Of a stretch of 16,375 bases of DNA, positions 6,502-12,873 are shown in pieces. Position numbers and translations under genes: made by a program. Numbering within the stretch: position 1 is the first letter of the stretch; the number at the start of each line of letters is the position of its first letter. The stretch covers positions 1 to 16,375 of the forward strand of contig CALXZS010000009.1 in the NCBI GenBank assembly GCA_944393305.1. Reading direction: 5' to 3'. This DNA is from an uncultured Clostridia bacterium (GTDB lineage Bacteria > Bacillota > Clostridia > TANB77 > CAG-508). The notes under the pieces were generated by a model. That model saw only the letters and a program-made list of their open reading frames with translations, was not told the DNA's origin and ran no database searches.

Positions 6502-7185
6502 ATGGATAACGCTTTTTTAAATAGTTTGAAAGTAGATATTAAACCTTTATCAGCAGTACAAGAATTTTTGCAAATAGCAGAAATACTAAAAAAAGAAGGT
6601 ATAGATATTTCTAAAGTAAAACAAAAAATAGGAGGCAGAAATGAGCAAAGATGGACTGTTTTAAGCGATGCTTGGCCAGATGGATTTGATTTAAGACAGA
6701 TATGTACTAAATATCCAAATTTGAAATTAGACTATCCGATAGGAAGAAAAATAAATGAAATGTCTAAAATTTTGAATGGTAATAGTAAAGGATATAAAAT
6801 TTCTGATGAAGAAATGGCAAAATTACAAAAGCTTTTTGAAAGAAAGAAATCTGCTAATAAAGAACTTTTAGAGGTTTTAAGAATTATCTCTCCAGACTTT
6901 ACCACGAAAGCAGAAAGTATAAAGGATTTAGTATTAAGAACTAACGGAAAGGCTATAACTTTAGGACAATTATATTATGACTCTTTTATCTCAAGTCCTA
7001 CTAGAGATTTATTAAAACAAATGGGATATGAACATGATTTTCCACTAGGACAAAGAATTATTAGAGCAAGAAGATTAGTTGATGGCAAAATAAAAGATAA
7101 TAGTTTGTCTAATGAAGAGAAAGAAGAACTAAAAAGTTATATTGGCATATCAAGAAAATATAGTATAGAAAAAATTGGTGATTAA
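6502..7185 (+). CDS. Unknown protein with two helicase-associated-like repeats
   Basis: I do not recognize this 227-residue soluble protein by name. It holds two similar units, about residues 78-111 (YPIGRKINEMSKILNG, then ISDEEMAKLQ) and 180-213 (FPLGQRIIRARRLVDG, then LSNEEKEELK). The shared pattern is a P-[IL]-G-x-x-I helix, a G, and LS-x-EE before a second helix. It recalls the small helicase-associated (HA) domain found in repeated form beside DNA helicases, which would suggest nucleic-acid binding; this is a weak analogy. There is no signal peptide or membrane segment. It lies 14 nt after gltX, with AAAGGAAA as SD, and 1 nt before the DUF951 gene, so the three probably form an operon. 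Confidence 0.75.
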   Translation: MDNAFLNSLKVDIKPLSAVQEFLQIAEILKKEGIDISKVKQKIGGRNEQRWTVLSDAWPDGFDLRQICTKYPNLKLDYPIGRKINEMSKILNGNSKGYKISDEEMAKLQKLFERKKSANKELLEVLRIISPDFTTKAESIKDLVLRTNGKAITLGQLYYDSFISSPTRDLLKQMGYEHDFPLGQRIIRARRLVDGKIKDNSLSNEEKEELKSYIGISRKYSIEKIGD

Positions 7186-7186
7186 T

Positions 7187-7369
7187 ATGGAATATAATTT
7201 AGGGGATTTAGTTAGAACAAAAAAAGCTCACCCATGCGGGAATAAAGAATGGGAGATAGTGAGAGTAGGAGTAGACTTTAAGTTAAAATGCTTGAAATGT
7301 GGAAGAGTTGTGGTTTTACCTAGAGAAAAAGCGTTAAAATCAATTGTTAAAAAAATAGATATAGAATAA
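7187..7369 (+). CDS. DUF951 family small protein
   Basis: This 60-residue protein begins MEYNLGDLVRTKKAHPCG and contains two CxxC-like pairs: Cys in HPCG and CLKCG near residue 37. The GD-V-x-KK-HPCG...W-x-V-R-G-D-KC-x-CGR pattern is the DUF951 signature, a small beta-rich family common in Firmicutes whose role is unknown; the cysteines could hold zinc. I start at ATG 7187, one base after the preceding stop, with GGTGAT as a weak SD supplied by that gene's last codons, which suggests translational coupling. Confidence 0.9.
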   Translation: MEYNLGDLVRTKKAHPCGNKEWEIVRVGVDFKLKCLKCGRVVVLPREKALKSIVKKIDIE

Positions 7370-7391
7370 TTTTCTAATATATTGTTTATAT

Positions 7392-7482
7392 AAAATTGCA
7401 TATTTTAAATTTATTTGTTCCTTGGTGTCAAAACAAGTTCTCCAAGCTACGCAGAACTGCAAAATTTAAATATGCAATTTTT
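7392..7482. repeat. Rod-like structured element, copy 1
   Basis: A long outer stem joins AAAATTGCATATTTTAAATT (from 7392) with AAATTTAAATATGCAATTTT (ending about 7480). Inside are TTGTTCCTT, a CTTGG/CCAAG inner helix, and CTACGCAGAAC. A T run at the 3' end means it could act as a terminator for the gltX operon. It is related to 12735-12846: the TTGTTCCTT block and the CTRCGCRGAACTRC block are shared, and the outer stem carries a compensatory C-G to U-A change. Confidence 0.75.
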
Positions 7483-7551
7483 AATATTAAAGATAAATAG
7501 TATATTGGAAAATTTTTATGTATAAAGCAAAAAAATGTTAAAATCTTAAGA

Positions 7552-7589
7552 TTCTATTAATTGGTCAGTAATTATTGACATTAATAGAA
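7552..7589. promoter_or_regulatory. Long dyad over the HD-dapB promoter
   Basis: TTCTATTAAT and ATTAATAGAA (10-bp perfect arms) enclose a second imperfect dyad GGTCAGTAATTATTGAC. With one mismatch and a 2-nt bulge, nearly the whole 38 bp is palindromic. The -35 box (7575-7580) lies inside it, as expected for a repressor operator. No regulator gene is in the window. Confidence 0.5.
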
Positions 7590-7604
7590 AAGGCGTCATA
7601 TAAT
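7575..7604 (+). promoter_or_regulatory. Promoter for the HD-domain gene and dapB
   Basis: Perfect TTGACA (7575-7580) and perfect TATAAT (7599-7604) with an 18-bp spacer, about 35 bp upstream of the HD-domain start codon. Confidence 0.8.
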
Positions 7605-7639
7605 ATTACTAAGGGGAAAATTTAATCGGAGTGAAAATT

Positions 7640-8194
7640 ATGAATGAAAGATTAAAAACAGTAACAAAAGCATTACAAGATACTGAATTTATAGATATTA
7701 TAAGTGAACTAATTAATAATGACAAAGTAATGAAAATGAAGAATTATAGACAACATTATGATATATCAACATTTGAGCATTGTCTGAATGTATCATATAT
7801 TAGTTATAAAATATGTAAATTACTAAAATGGGATTATAAATCAATGGCAAGGGCAGCAATGCTACATGACTTATTCTTATATGACTGGAGAGAAAGTAAG
7901 AAAAAATTAAACTTAGAAGGATATCATGCATTTGTTCATCCAAAAATAGCATTAAAAAATGCAGAAGAGACTTTCGAACTAAATAAAAAAGAAAAAGATA
8001 TAATATTAAAGCATATGTGGCCAGTTACATTTTCATTACCTAAGTATAAAGAAAGTTATTTGATAACATTTGTGGATAAATACAGTGCAATCCAAGAGTC
8101 AATTGGATATTATCAAAAGCAAATGGAAGCAAAAAGATTATATAGATACGCGTACATATTTCTATGCTTGATATTCCTAGGAAAAATAATATAG
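7640..8194 (+). CDS. HD-domain phosphohydrolase-like protein
   Basis: This 184-residue cytosolic protein carries the HD-superfamily metal ligands: His47 in FEHCLNVSYIS, the His76-Asp77 pair in AMLHDLF, further histidines (about 100 and 125), and a late Asp in FVDKYSA. HD proteins hydrolyse phosphate esters such as nucleotides or nucleotide second messengers; the substrate here cannot be told. The C-terminus (RLYRYAYIFLCLIFLGKII) is hydrophobic but short. I start at ATG 7640 with GGAG at 7627-7630; a GTG at 7631 in the same frame is less well spaced. It shares a promoter with dapB, whose start is 12 nt downstream, so the two are co-transcribed without an obvious metabolic link. Confidence 0.85.
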   Translation: MNERLKTVTKALQDTEFIDIISELINNDKVMKMKNYRQHYDISTFEHCLNVSYISYKICKLLKWDYKSMARAAMLHDLFLYDWRESKKKLNLEGYHAFVHPKIALKNAEETFELNKKEKDIILKHMWPVTFSLPKYKESYLITFVDKYSAIQESIGYYQKQMEAKRLYRYAYIFLCLIFLGKII

Positions 8195-8206
8195 GAGGAA
8201 AGTTTT

Positions 8207-8953
8207 ATGATAAAAATATTAGTAAATGGTTGCAATGGAAAAATGGGACAAGAGGTAGTAAATGCAATAAATAATAATGAAAAGTTTGAAGTACTTTGTG
8301 GTGTAGATATGGCTGATAACGGAAAATATATTTTTCCAGTATATACTAAACTGGAGGATATTAAAGAAAAGCCAGATGCAATAATAGATTTTTCAGTGCC
8401 AAAAGCAACTATGAATATTTTAAAATATGCTATGGAGCAAAAAATTCCAATAGTAATAGCAACTACTGGTCTTTCAGAAGAAGAAAATGAATATATAAAG
8501 GAATGTAGCAAAGAAATACCAATATTTCAATCAGCAAATATGTCATTTGATATTAATTTGATGAAAAAAATAGTAGCAGAAGTTGCTAAGGCGTTATCAA
8601 ATACAGACATTGAAATAATTGAAACACATCATAATAGAAAAATAGATAGCCCAAGTGGAACAGCACTAGCGTTAGCAGATAGTATAAATGAAGCGTTATG
8701 TAATAGCAAAAAATATAATTTTGATAGATTTTCAAAAAGAGAAAAACGCGATAAAAATGAAATTGGATTCTCGTCAATAAGAGGTGGTAATATAGTAGGA
8801 GAACATATTGTTAGCTTCTTTGGAGAAAATGAAACATTTGAAATTACTCATAAAGCATACTCAAGAGGTGTATTTGCAGAAGGTGCATTAAAAGGTGCTG
8901 AATTTTTAGTTAAACAAAATCCGGGATATTATACAATGGAAAGTATAATATAA
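8207..8953 (+). CDS. dapB: 4-hydroxy-tetrahydrodipicolinate reductase
   Basis: DapB (248 residues) uses NAD(P)H to reduce the dihydrodipicolinate precursor in the diaminopimelate/lysine pathway, feeding peptidoglycan and protein synthesis. The N-terminal Rossmann motif is GCNGKMG (residues 8-14). The catalytic/substrate motif HHNRKIDSPSGTA (141-153) has the paired histidines, the lysine and the PSGTA loop of the family. The length is typical of clostridial forms. AGGAGG precedes ATG 8207. No other lysine-pathway genes are near. The stop codon overlaps a bidirectional terminator. Confidence 0.96.
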   Translation: MIKILVNGCNGKMGQEVVNAINNNEKFEVLCGVDMADNGKYIFPVYTKLEDIKEKPDAIIDFSVPKATMNILKYAMEQKIPIVIATTGLSEEENEYIKECSKEIPIFQSANMSFDINLMKKIVAEVAKALSNTDIEIIETHHNRKIDSPSGTALALADSINEALCNSKKYNFDRFSKREKRDKNEIGFSSIRGGNIVGEHIVSFFGENETFEITHKAYSRGVFAEGALKGAEFLVKQNPGYYTMESII

Positions 8954-8981
8954 AAAAGCTCATTAAAATTTGAGCTTTTTT
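8953..8981. terminator. Bidirectional terminator between dapB and engB
   Basis: AAAAAGCTCA (8953-8962) pairs with TGAGCTTTTT (8971-8980) and is A-rich on one side and T-rich on the other, so it can end both convergent transcripts. It overlaps the last codons of engB. Confidence 0.9.
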
Positions 8982-9550
8982 TCGATTTCTTCCCAAACTT
9001 TTTCAGTATATATTTTTCTTTCAGAAGAGAAAGGTAAAAATACTAAATCGTGTAATGGGTTCAATGAATTTTGTAAATCTTTACAAGCTTTATCTACTTT
9101 AGTTATAGCAATCTTATCAGCTTTATTAGTAATAATAATGCATGGAATATTTTGACTGATAATATAATTATACATTAATCTATCATTTTCAGTAGGTGCA
9201 TGTCTAATATCAATTAGAAATACAATTAAAGAAATATTTTTAGATTTAGATAAATACTCCTCAATAAAATTGCCAACCTCAGCTTGTTGGGTTTTAGACA
9301 TTTTACTAAAACCATAACCTGGTAAGTCTACAAAATAAAAATCATTATTAACTTTATAAAAATTAATTAATCGAGTTTTTCCCGGTTCACTACTCGTTCT
9401 AGCCAATTTCTTTCTATTTAACATTGTGTTAATGAAAGAAGATTTACCAACATTAGACTTTCCTACTAGTACTATTTGAGGTAAATTATCACTTGGATAT
9501 TGTTTAGGGGATGTAGCAGAAATTACAAATTCAGCGTTTTTAATTAACAT
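8963..9550 (-). CDS. engB: Ribosome biogenesis GTP-binding protein EngB/YsxC
   Basis: EngB (YihA/YsxC, 195 residues) is a TrmE-Era-class GTPase needed for large-subunit assembly. The G1 loop GKSNVGKS is at residues 30-37, the G2/switch threonine in SSEPGKTR (53-60), the G3 DLPG at 75-78 and the G4 TNKAD at 141-145; SSE near 174 is the G5-like segment. The length is normal. ATG 9550 has AGGAAAGG just upstream on the minus strand. The gene lies downstream of serS in the same direction, separated by the 206-bp REP-ended unit, whose left end is next to the SD. It converges on dapB. Confidence 0.96.
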   Translation of the reverse strand: MLIKNAEFVISATSPKQYPSDNLPQIVLVGKSNVGKSSFINTMLNRKKLARTSSEPGKTRLINFYKVNNDFYFVDLPGYGFSKMSKTQQAEVGNFIEEYLSKSKNISLIVFLIDIRHAPTENDRLMYNYIISQNIPCIIITNKADKIAITKVDKACKDLQNSLNPLHDLVFLPFSSERKIYTEKVWEEIEKKLKF

Positions 9551-9566
9551 ATAATTAACCTTTCCT

Positions 9567-9615
9567 CAACCAAAAGGGACGCCCCTTTTTGGTCGAAGTA
9601 CAACCAATGGGGACA
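9567..9615 (+). repeat. REP-like hairpin C, diverged
   Basis: It contains CCAAAAGGGACGCC, a shortened TTGGTCGAAG arm and CCAATGGGGACAG. The hairpin is degraded relative to A, B and D, and the two flanks are exchanged. It lies immediately upstream of the engB ribosome binding site. Confidence 0.7.
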
Positions 9616-9772
9616 GACTTATTTTTAGTTGAAATATCAATACTTTTGCAAAAAAATATAAAAACATAAAAGAAATTTATTATCAAAAAAATGCTTAAAT
9701 AGCCCAAAATACATAATAAAGGGTGTCCCTTTTGGTCGAGACTCGACCAAAAAAAGGCGTCCCCTTTGGTTG
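9567..9772. mobile_element. Putative non-autonomous REP-ended unit (MITE/BIME-like)
   Basis: The ends are inverted: CAACCAAAAGGGACGCC (9567-9583), and CAACCAAAGGGGACGCC read on the minus strand from 9772 (16 of 17 match). Each end extends into a GGTCGA-type hairpin. Between them about 100 bp of AT-rich DNA (9616-9718) has no ORF or promoter I can support. It resembles the transposase unit at 3955-4844 with the gene deleted and may be moved by that enzyme in trans (inference). Confidence 0.6.
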
Positions 9773-9773
9773 T
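9719..9773 (-). repeat. REP-like hairpin D
   Basis: AAGGGTGTCCCTTTTGGTCG (9719-9738) is identical to hairpin B, and the stem TTTTGGTCGAG/CTCGACCAAAA is perfect. It ends GGCGTCCCCTTTGGTTG next to the serS stop codon and may also affect the end of the serS transcript. Confidence 0.8.
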
Positions 9774-9774
9774 A

Positions 9775-11055
9775 TTATGGTTCTAATTTTTTTGTTCCAC
9801 CCATATAAGGCCATAAAACTTCTGGAATATCTACGCTTCCATCAGGATTGTAATGGTTTTCTAATAAAGCAATTAACATTCTTGGTGGTGCGACGACAGT
9901 ATTATTTAGTGTATGAGCAAAGTAATTACCTTTTTCACCTTTTATGCGTATTCCTAAACGTCTAGCTTGTGCATCTGTTAAATTTGAACAGCTTCCAACT
10001 TCAAAATATTTTTGCTGTCTAGGACTCCATGCTTCTACATCGCAAGATTTTGCTTTTAAATCAGCTAAGTCTCCACTACAACATTCTAAAGTTCTTACAG
10101 GAATATCCATACTTTTAAATAATTCTACTGTATATGACCATAATTTATCATACCAGTTCCAACTATCTTCTGGTTCACAAACAACTATCATTTCTTGCTT
10201 TTCAAATTGATGTATACGGTAAATTCCACGTTCTTCTATACCATGAGCACCTTTTTCTTTTCTAAAGCATGGAGAATAAGAGGTCATTGTATATGGCATA
10301 TCTTTTTTGTCTAATATTTGACCTTTAAATTTACCAATCATAGAATGTTCACTAGTTCCAATTAAATACAAGTCTTCACCTTCAACTTTGTACATCATAG
10401 CGTCCATTTCTTCAAAAGACATAACGCCATCTACAACATCTCCATGTATCATATATGGAGGAATACAATAAGTAAAGCCTTTATTAATCATAAAATCTCT
10501 AGCATATGCTAAAACAGCAGAGTGTAATCTTGCAATATTACCTAATAGATAATAAAATCCATTACCAGCAACTCTACGAGCAGCGTCTAAATCTATTCCA
10601 TGTAATTTTTCCATTATATCAGTATGATAAGGAATTTCATAATCTGGTACAACTGGCTCACCAAATTTTTCTATTTCAACATTATGAGTGTCGTCTTCGC
10701 CGATGGGTACACTATCTGCAATGATGTTAGGAATTTTCATCATTCTAGTTTTTACTTCATTAGAATATTCAGACTCTAATTTTTCGTTTTCTTCTAATTT
10801 TTTATTTATTCCTTGAACTTCAGCTTTTATTTTTTCAGCTTCATCCTTTTTTCCATTTTTCATAAGCATGCCAATTTGGCTACTTAAAGAATTACGCTGA
10901 CTTCTAAGTTCATCACCTTTTAATGTTACTTCTCTATATTTTTTGTCAAAATCAATAACCTCATCAACTAGAGGCAATTTATAATCTTGAAATTTTTTCT
11001 TTATATTTTCCTTAACAATGTCAGGATTTTCTCTTAAAAATTTAATGTCTATCAT
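9775..11055 (-). CDS. serS: Serine--tRNA ligase
   Basis: SerRS (426 residues, class II synthetase) charges tRNA-Ser. Residues about 1-110 form the long antiparallel coiled coil that grips the tRNA variable arm. The catalytic part shows motif 2 around FRKEKGAHGIEERGIYR and HQFEKQEM, the seryl-specific GSCSNLTDAQARRLGIR segment, and motif 3 in NNTVVAPPRMLIALLENH. The length is standard. It starts at ATG 11055 with AAGGAATG upstream on the minus strand. The stop lies right beside REP hairpin D. engB is downstream on the same strand. No T-box leader was found, although tRNA synthetase genes in Firmicutes often have one. Confidence 0.96.
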   Translation of the reverse strand: MIDIKFLRENPDIVKENIKKKFQDYKLPLVDEVIDFDKKYREVTLKGDELRSQRNSLSSQIGMLMKNGKKDEAEKIKAEVQGINKKLEENEKLESEYSNEVKTRMMKIPNIIADSVPIGEDDTHNVEIEKFGEPVVPDYEIPYHTDIMEKLHGIDLDAARRVAGNGFYYLLGNIARLHSAVLAYARDFMINKGFTYCIPPYMIHGDVVDGVMSFEEMDAMMYKVEGEDLYLIGTSEHSMIGKFKGQILDKKDMPYTMTSYSPCFRKEKGAHGIEERGIYRIHQFEKQEMIVVCEPEDSWNWYDKLWSYTVELFKSMDIPVRTLECCSGDLADLKAKSCDVEAWSPRQQKYFEVGSCSNLTDAQARRLGIRIKGEKGNYFAHTLNNTVVAPPRMLIALLENHYNPDGSVDIPEVLWPYMGGTKKLEP

Positions 11056-11125
11056 TTTTATAATTCATTCCTTTCGCTCTACTCAAGGCATAACGCGGTA
11101 TGAAACGTTTATTTTGTTCCATCAT
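11042..11125 (-). CDS. Possible leader peptide overlapping the serS start
   Basis: On the minus strand, ATGATG at 11125-11120 opens a 27-codon frame (MMEQNKRFIPRYALSRAKG..., ending NYKNDRH) that stops at 11042-11044, inside serS codons 4-5. AGGTG lies just upstream. The overlap would allow coupled translation. The stretch RFIPRYA resembles the RFMPRYA read around the transposase start, perhaps by chance. A short unforced ORF in AT-rich DNA is weak evidence. Confidence 0.2.
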   Translation of the reverse strand: MMEQNKRFIPRYALSRAKGMNYKNDRH

Positions 11126-11138
11126 TACACCTACATTT

Positions 11139-11167
11139 CTTATATTATGTAACTATTTTATCATCAA
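11139..11167 (-). promoter_or_regulatory. Promoter candidate for serS
   Basis: On the minus strand, TTGATG (11167-11162) and TATAAG (11144-11139) are 17 bp apart, about 85 bp upstream of the serS ATG. This leaves a short leader with no clear riboswitch or T-box. Confidence 0.5.
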
Positions 11168-11200
11168 ATATACATTTTTACAAGATTATTTGGAATTTTT

Positions 11201-11231
11201 TTGCATATTTGGAAAAGCTACTGAATATAAT
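11201..11231 (+). promoter_or_regulatory. Weak promoter candidate for yaaL-bofA
   Basis: TTGCAT (11201-11206) and a perfect TATAAT (11226-11231) are 19 bp apart, a little long. It is divergent from the serS promoter. Confidence 0.35.
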
Positions 11232-11253
11232 AGAAAGAGGAAAAGGAGGATTT

Positions 11254-11502
11254 ATGGAGGAAAGATTTTTAAAGGATAAAGTTTTGATTGAAATTACTGA
11301 AGAGGAGGAAAAAAAAGATATTTTAAGAAATATTTTTCATACTAGAGCAGAATTAACAAATGCTAATAAAAATTTTGAATTTGCTAATACAAATGAACTT
11401 ATAGATTATTATGTATATAAAATAAAAGCAATGCAGGCTCAATTAGATAGTTTAATTAAGCTTGCTAAAGAAAAGGGAATTGAAGTAGAAAAATTGGCAT
11501 AA
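11254..11502 (+). CDS. yaaL: DUF2508 (YaaL-like) protein
   Basis: This 82-residue, charged, mostly helical protein contains KDILRNIFHTRAELTNANKNF followed by a helical stretch of the form IDYYVYKIKAMQAQLDSLIK. That layout and its place directly before bofA match the YaaL/DUF2508 family, which precedes bofA in Bacillus and many Clostridia; its function is unknown. There is no membrane segment or signal peptide. I start at ATG 11254 behind GGAGG (11245-11249). An upstream in-frame TTG at 11209 would place the SD inside the coding region and is unlikely. Confidence 0.8.
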   Translation: MEERFLKDKVLIEITEEEEKKDILRNIFHTRAELTNANKNFEFANTNELIDYYVYKIKAMQAQLDSLIKLAKEKGIEVEKLA

Positions 11503-11536
11503 TAACTCATTGTCCATCATACATTTAAGACAGGTG

Positions 11537-11812
11537 ATGATGATGGATATTACTTTTATAGTTTCTTTTATTACTTGTATAATTTTCTTGTTGATATTTG
11601 GAAAAACATTATTATTTCCAATGAAAAAAATTATATATTTAGTATTACATTCATTATTGGGAGGAGTCATAATTTGGATAATTAATATTGTAGGAACATC
11701 ATTTGGATTCCATATTGGACTAAATGTTATATCTGCTATTCTTGTGGGGTTATTAGGAATACCTGGTGCAATACTTTTGATTTTATTAAAAATATTTTGT
11801 GGTATAGGGTAA
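11537..11812 (+). CDS. bofA: Pro-sigma-K processing inhibitor BofA family
   Basis: BofA is a small polytopic membrane protein; in Bacillus it holds the SpoIVFB protease inactive until the forespore signal, controlling sigma-K. Here, about 91 residues form two to three hydrophobic segments (from about 4-22, 30-48 and 60-85), and the family signature is visible as GLNVISAILVGLLGIPGAILL near the C-terminus. Three ATG codons (11537, 11540, 11543) follow AGGTG; the exact one is unclear. It lies 34 nt after the yaaL-like gene. The family also occurs in organisms that do not sporulate, so sporulation cannot be concluded from this pair alone. Confidence 0.88.
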   Translation: MMMDITFIVSFITCIIFLLIFGKTLLFPMKKIIYLVLHSLLGGVIIWIINIVGTSFGFHIGLNVISAILVGLLGIPGAILLILLKIFCGIG

Positions 11813-11817
11813 TTCTA

Positions 11818-11847
11818 TTGACAAACTAAAATTAGAAAAGATATAAT
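11818..11847 (+). promoter_or_regulatory. Promoter for the AIM24 gene
   Basis: Perfect TTGACA (11818-11823) and perfect TATAAT (11842-11847) with an 18-bp spacer, a short distance before AGGAGG and the start codon. It begins just after the bofA stop. Confidence 0.8.
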
Positions 11848-11870
11848 GCTCGTATAAGGAGGAAATAAAT

Positions 11871-12677
11871 ATGGTATCAATTAAAAATTTATTTGAAAAT
11901 GATGATGTAAGAACAATTGAAAAAAGAGAAAATATTTCAGTAATTGAATTCCAAAGGGATGTTAGTGTTAATAAATTGACAGCAATTAATGAGTATTTTG
12001 CAGCAAAAATGAATGTAAGAAGAAGACAAGTTTTAATAGAACTTAATAATAGTGAATTTATTACAAGTGCAGGAGCAATGCAATGGCTTGTTGGAAATAT
12101 TGAGAGTAAAACAGATGTAAAGGGTGTTGGAGACTTTTTAGGAAAAGCTATAAAAGGTAGTGTTACTAAAGAATCAGCAGCAAAACCTAAATATTTTGGA
12201 ACAGGACTTTTAGCATTAGAGCCTACATATAATTATATATTAATAGAAGATGTTGGAACATGGAATAATGGAATGGTACTTGAAGATGGCATGTTTTTAG
12301 CATGTGATGGAAATATTAATTCTAATGTTGTTATGAGATCAAATATTTCTTCAGCAGTATTAGGAGGGGAAGGACTATTTAATTTAAAATTAGATGGTAG
12401 AGGCTTAGCAGTTTTAGAAAGCCCTGTACCAAGAGAAGAATTAATAGAAGTAGAATTAGATAATGACCAAATTAAAATAGACGGAAATATGGCAGTTGCT
12501 TGGTCTGGTTCATTAAACTTCACTGTTGAAAAATCTACAAGAAGCTTAATTGGTTCAGCAGTTGCAGGTGAAGGATTTGTAAATGTTTATAGAGGAACAG
12601 GAAAAGTTCTTATGGCACCTGTAAGACCAGAAACAGTAAGCAATATATTGAATTATAAACCAAATATAAGACCATAA
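11871..12677 (+). CDS. AIM24 family protein
   Basis: This 268-residue soluble protein matches the AIM24/TIGR00266 beta-roll family, whose eukaryotic members act in mitochondrial membrane organization; the bacterial role is unsettled. Visible hallmarks are the early segment LIELNNSEFITSAGAMQW, the glycine-rich FGTGLLALEPTYNYILI, FLACDGNINSNVVMRSN, GGEGLFNLKLDGRGLAVL, the AWSGSLNFTVEKS turn, and GEGFVNVYRGTGKVLMAP at the end. There is no signal peptide or transmembrane helix. AGGAGG precedes ATG 11871, and it has its own consensus promoter, so it is probably transcribed alone. It converges on glmS with the structured element at 12735-12846 between them. Confidence 0.92.
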   Translation: MVSIKNLFENDDVRTIEKRENISVIEFQRDVSVNKLTAINEYFAAKMNVRRRQVLIELNNSEFITSAGAMQWLVGNIESKTDVKGVGDFLGKAIKGSVTKESAAKPKYFGTGLLALEPTYNYILIEDVGTWNNGMVLEDGMFLACDGNINSNVVMRSNISSAVLGGEGLFNLKLDGRGLAVLESPVPREELIEVELDNDQIKIDGNMAVAWSGSLNFTVEKSTRSLIGSAVAGEGFVNVYRGTGKVLMAPVRPETVSNILNYKPNIRP

Positions 12678-12734
12678 ATTTGTTAAGTTCATAATAATAA
12701 AATTAAAATAAAACGATTTTTAATTATAAATAAA

Positions 12735-12846
12735 AAAATTGTATATTATAAAATTTCTTGTTCCTTACTGTCGCAGCTAAAATTCTTCGAATTTTACAGC
12801 TCCAAACTGCGCGGAACTACGAAATTTCAAATATACAATTTTTTTT
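12735..12846. repeat. Rod-like structured element, copy 2; bidirectional terminator
   Basis: The outer stem joins AAAATTGTATATT (from about 12735) to AAATATACAATTTT (ending about 12842). Inside are TTGTTCCTT, CGCAG/CTGCG, and an inner hairpin TAAAATTC-TTC-GAATTTTA, then GCGCGGAACTACG. It has T runs on both strands and lies between two convergent genes, so it can terminate both AIM24 and glmS. It shares its blocks with 7392-7482. Confidence 0.8.
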
Positions 12847-12873
12847 ACTATAAACTATAAAATAGTAAAAATT

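Noticed and set aside
8113..8511. 132-codon minus-strand ORF across the HD gene and dapB
   Set aside because: It overlaps two supported genes antisense and shows no motif or ribosome binding site.
11056..11130. T-box riboswitch upstream of serS
   Set aside because: On the minus strand ACCGCG occurs near 11093, but the flanking AGGGUGG of the T-box motif, the terminator and the specifier stem are missing.
12735..12846. Cloverleaf-like fold taken as a tRNA
   Set aside because: It lacks the T-loop GGTTCGAATCC, the acceptor/anticodon geometry and any length match; the outer stem of about 20 bp is not tRNA-like, and a sister copy exists.
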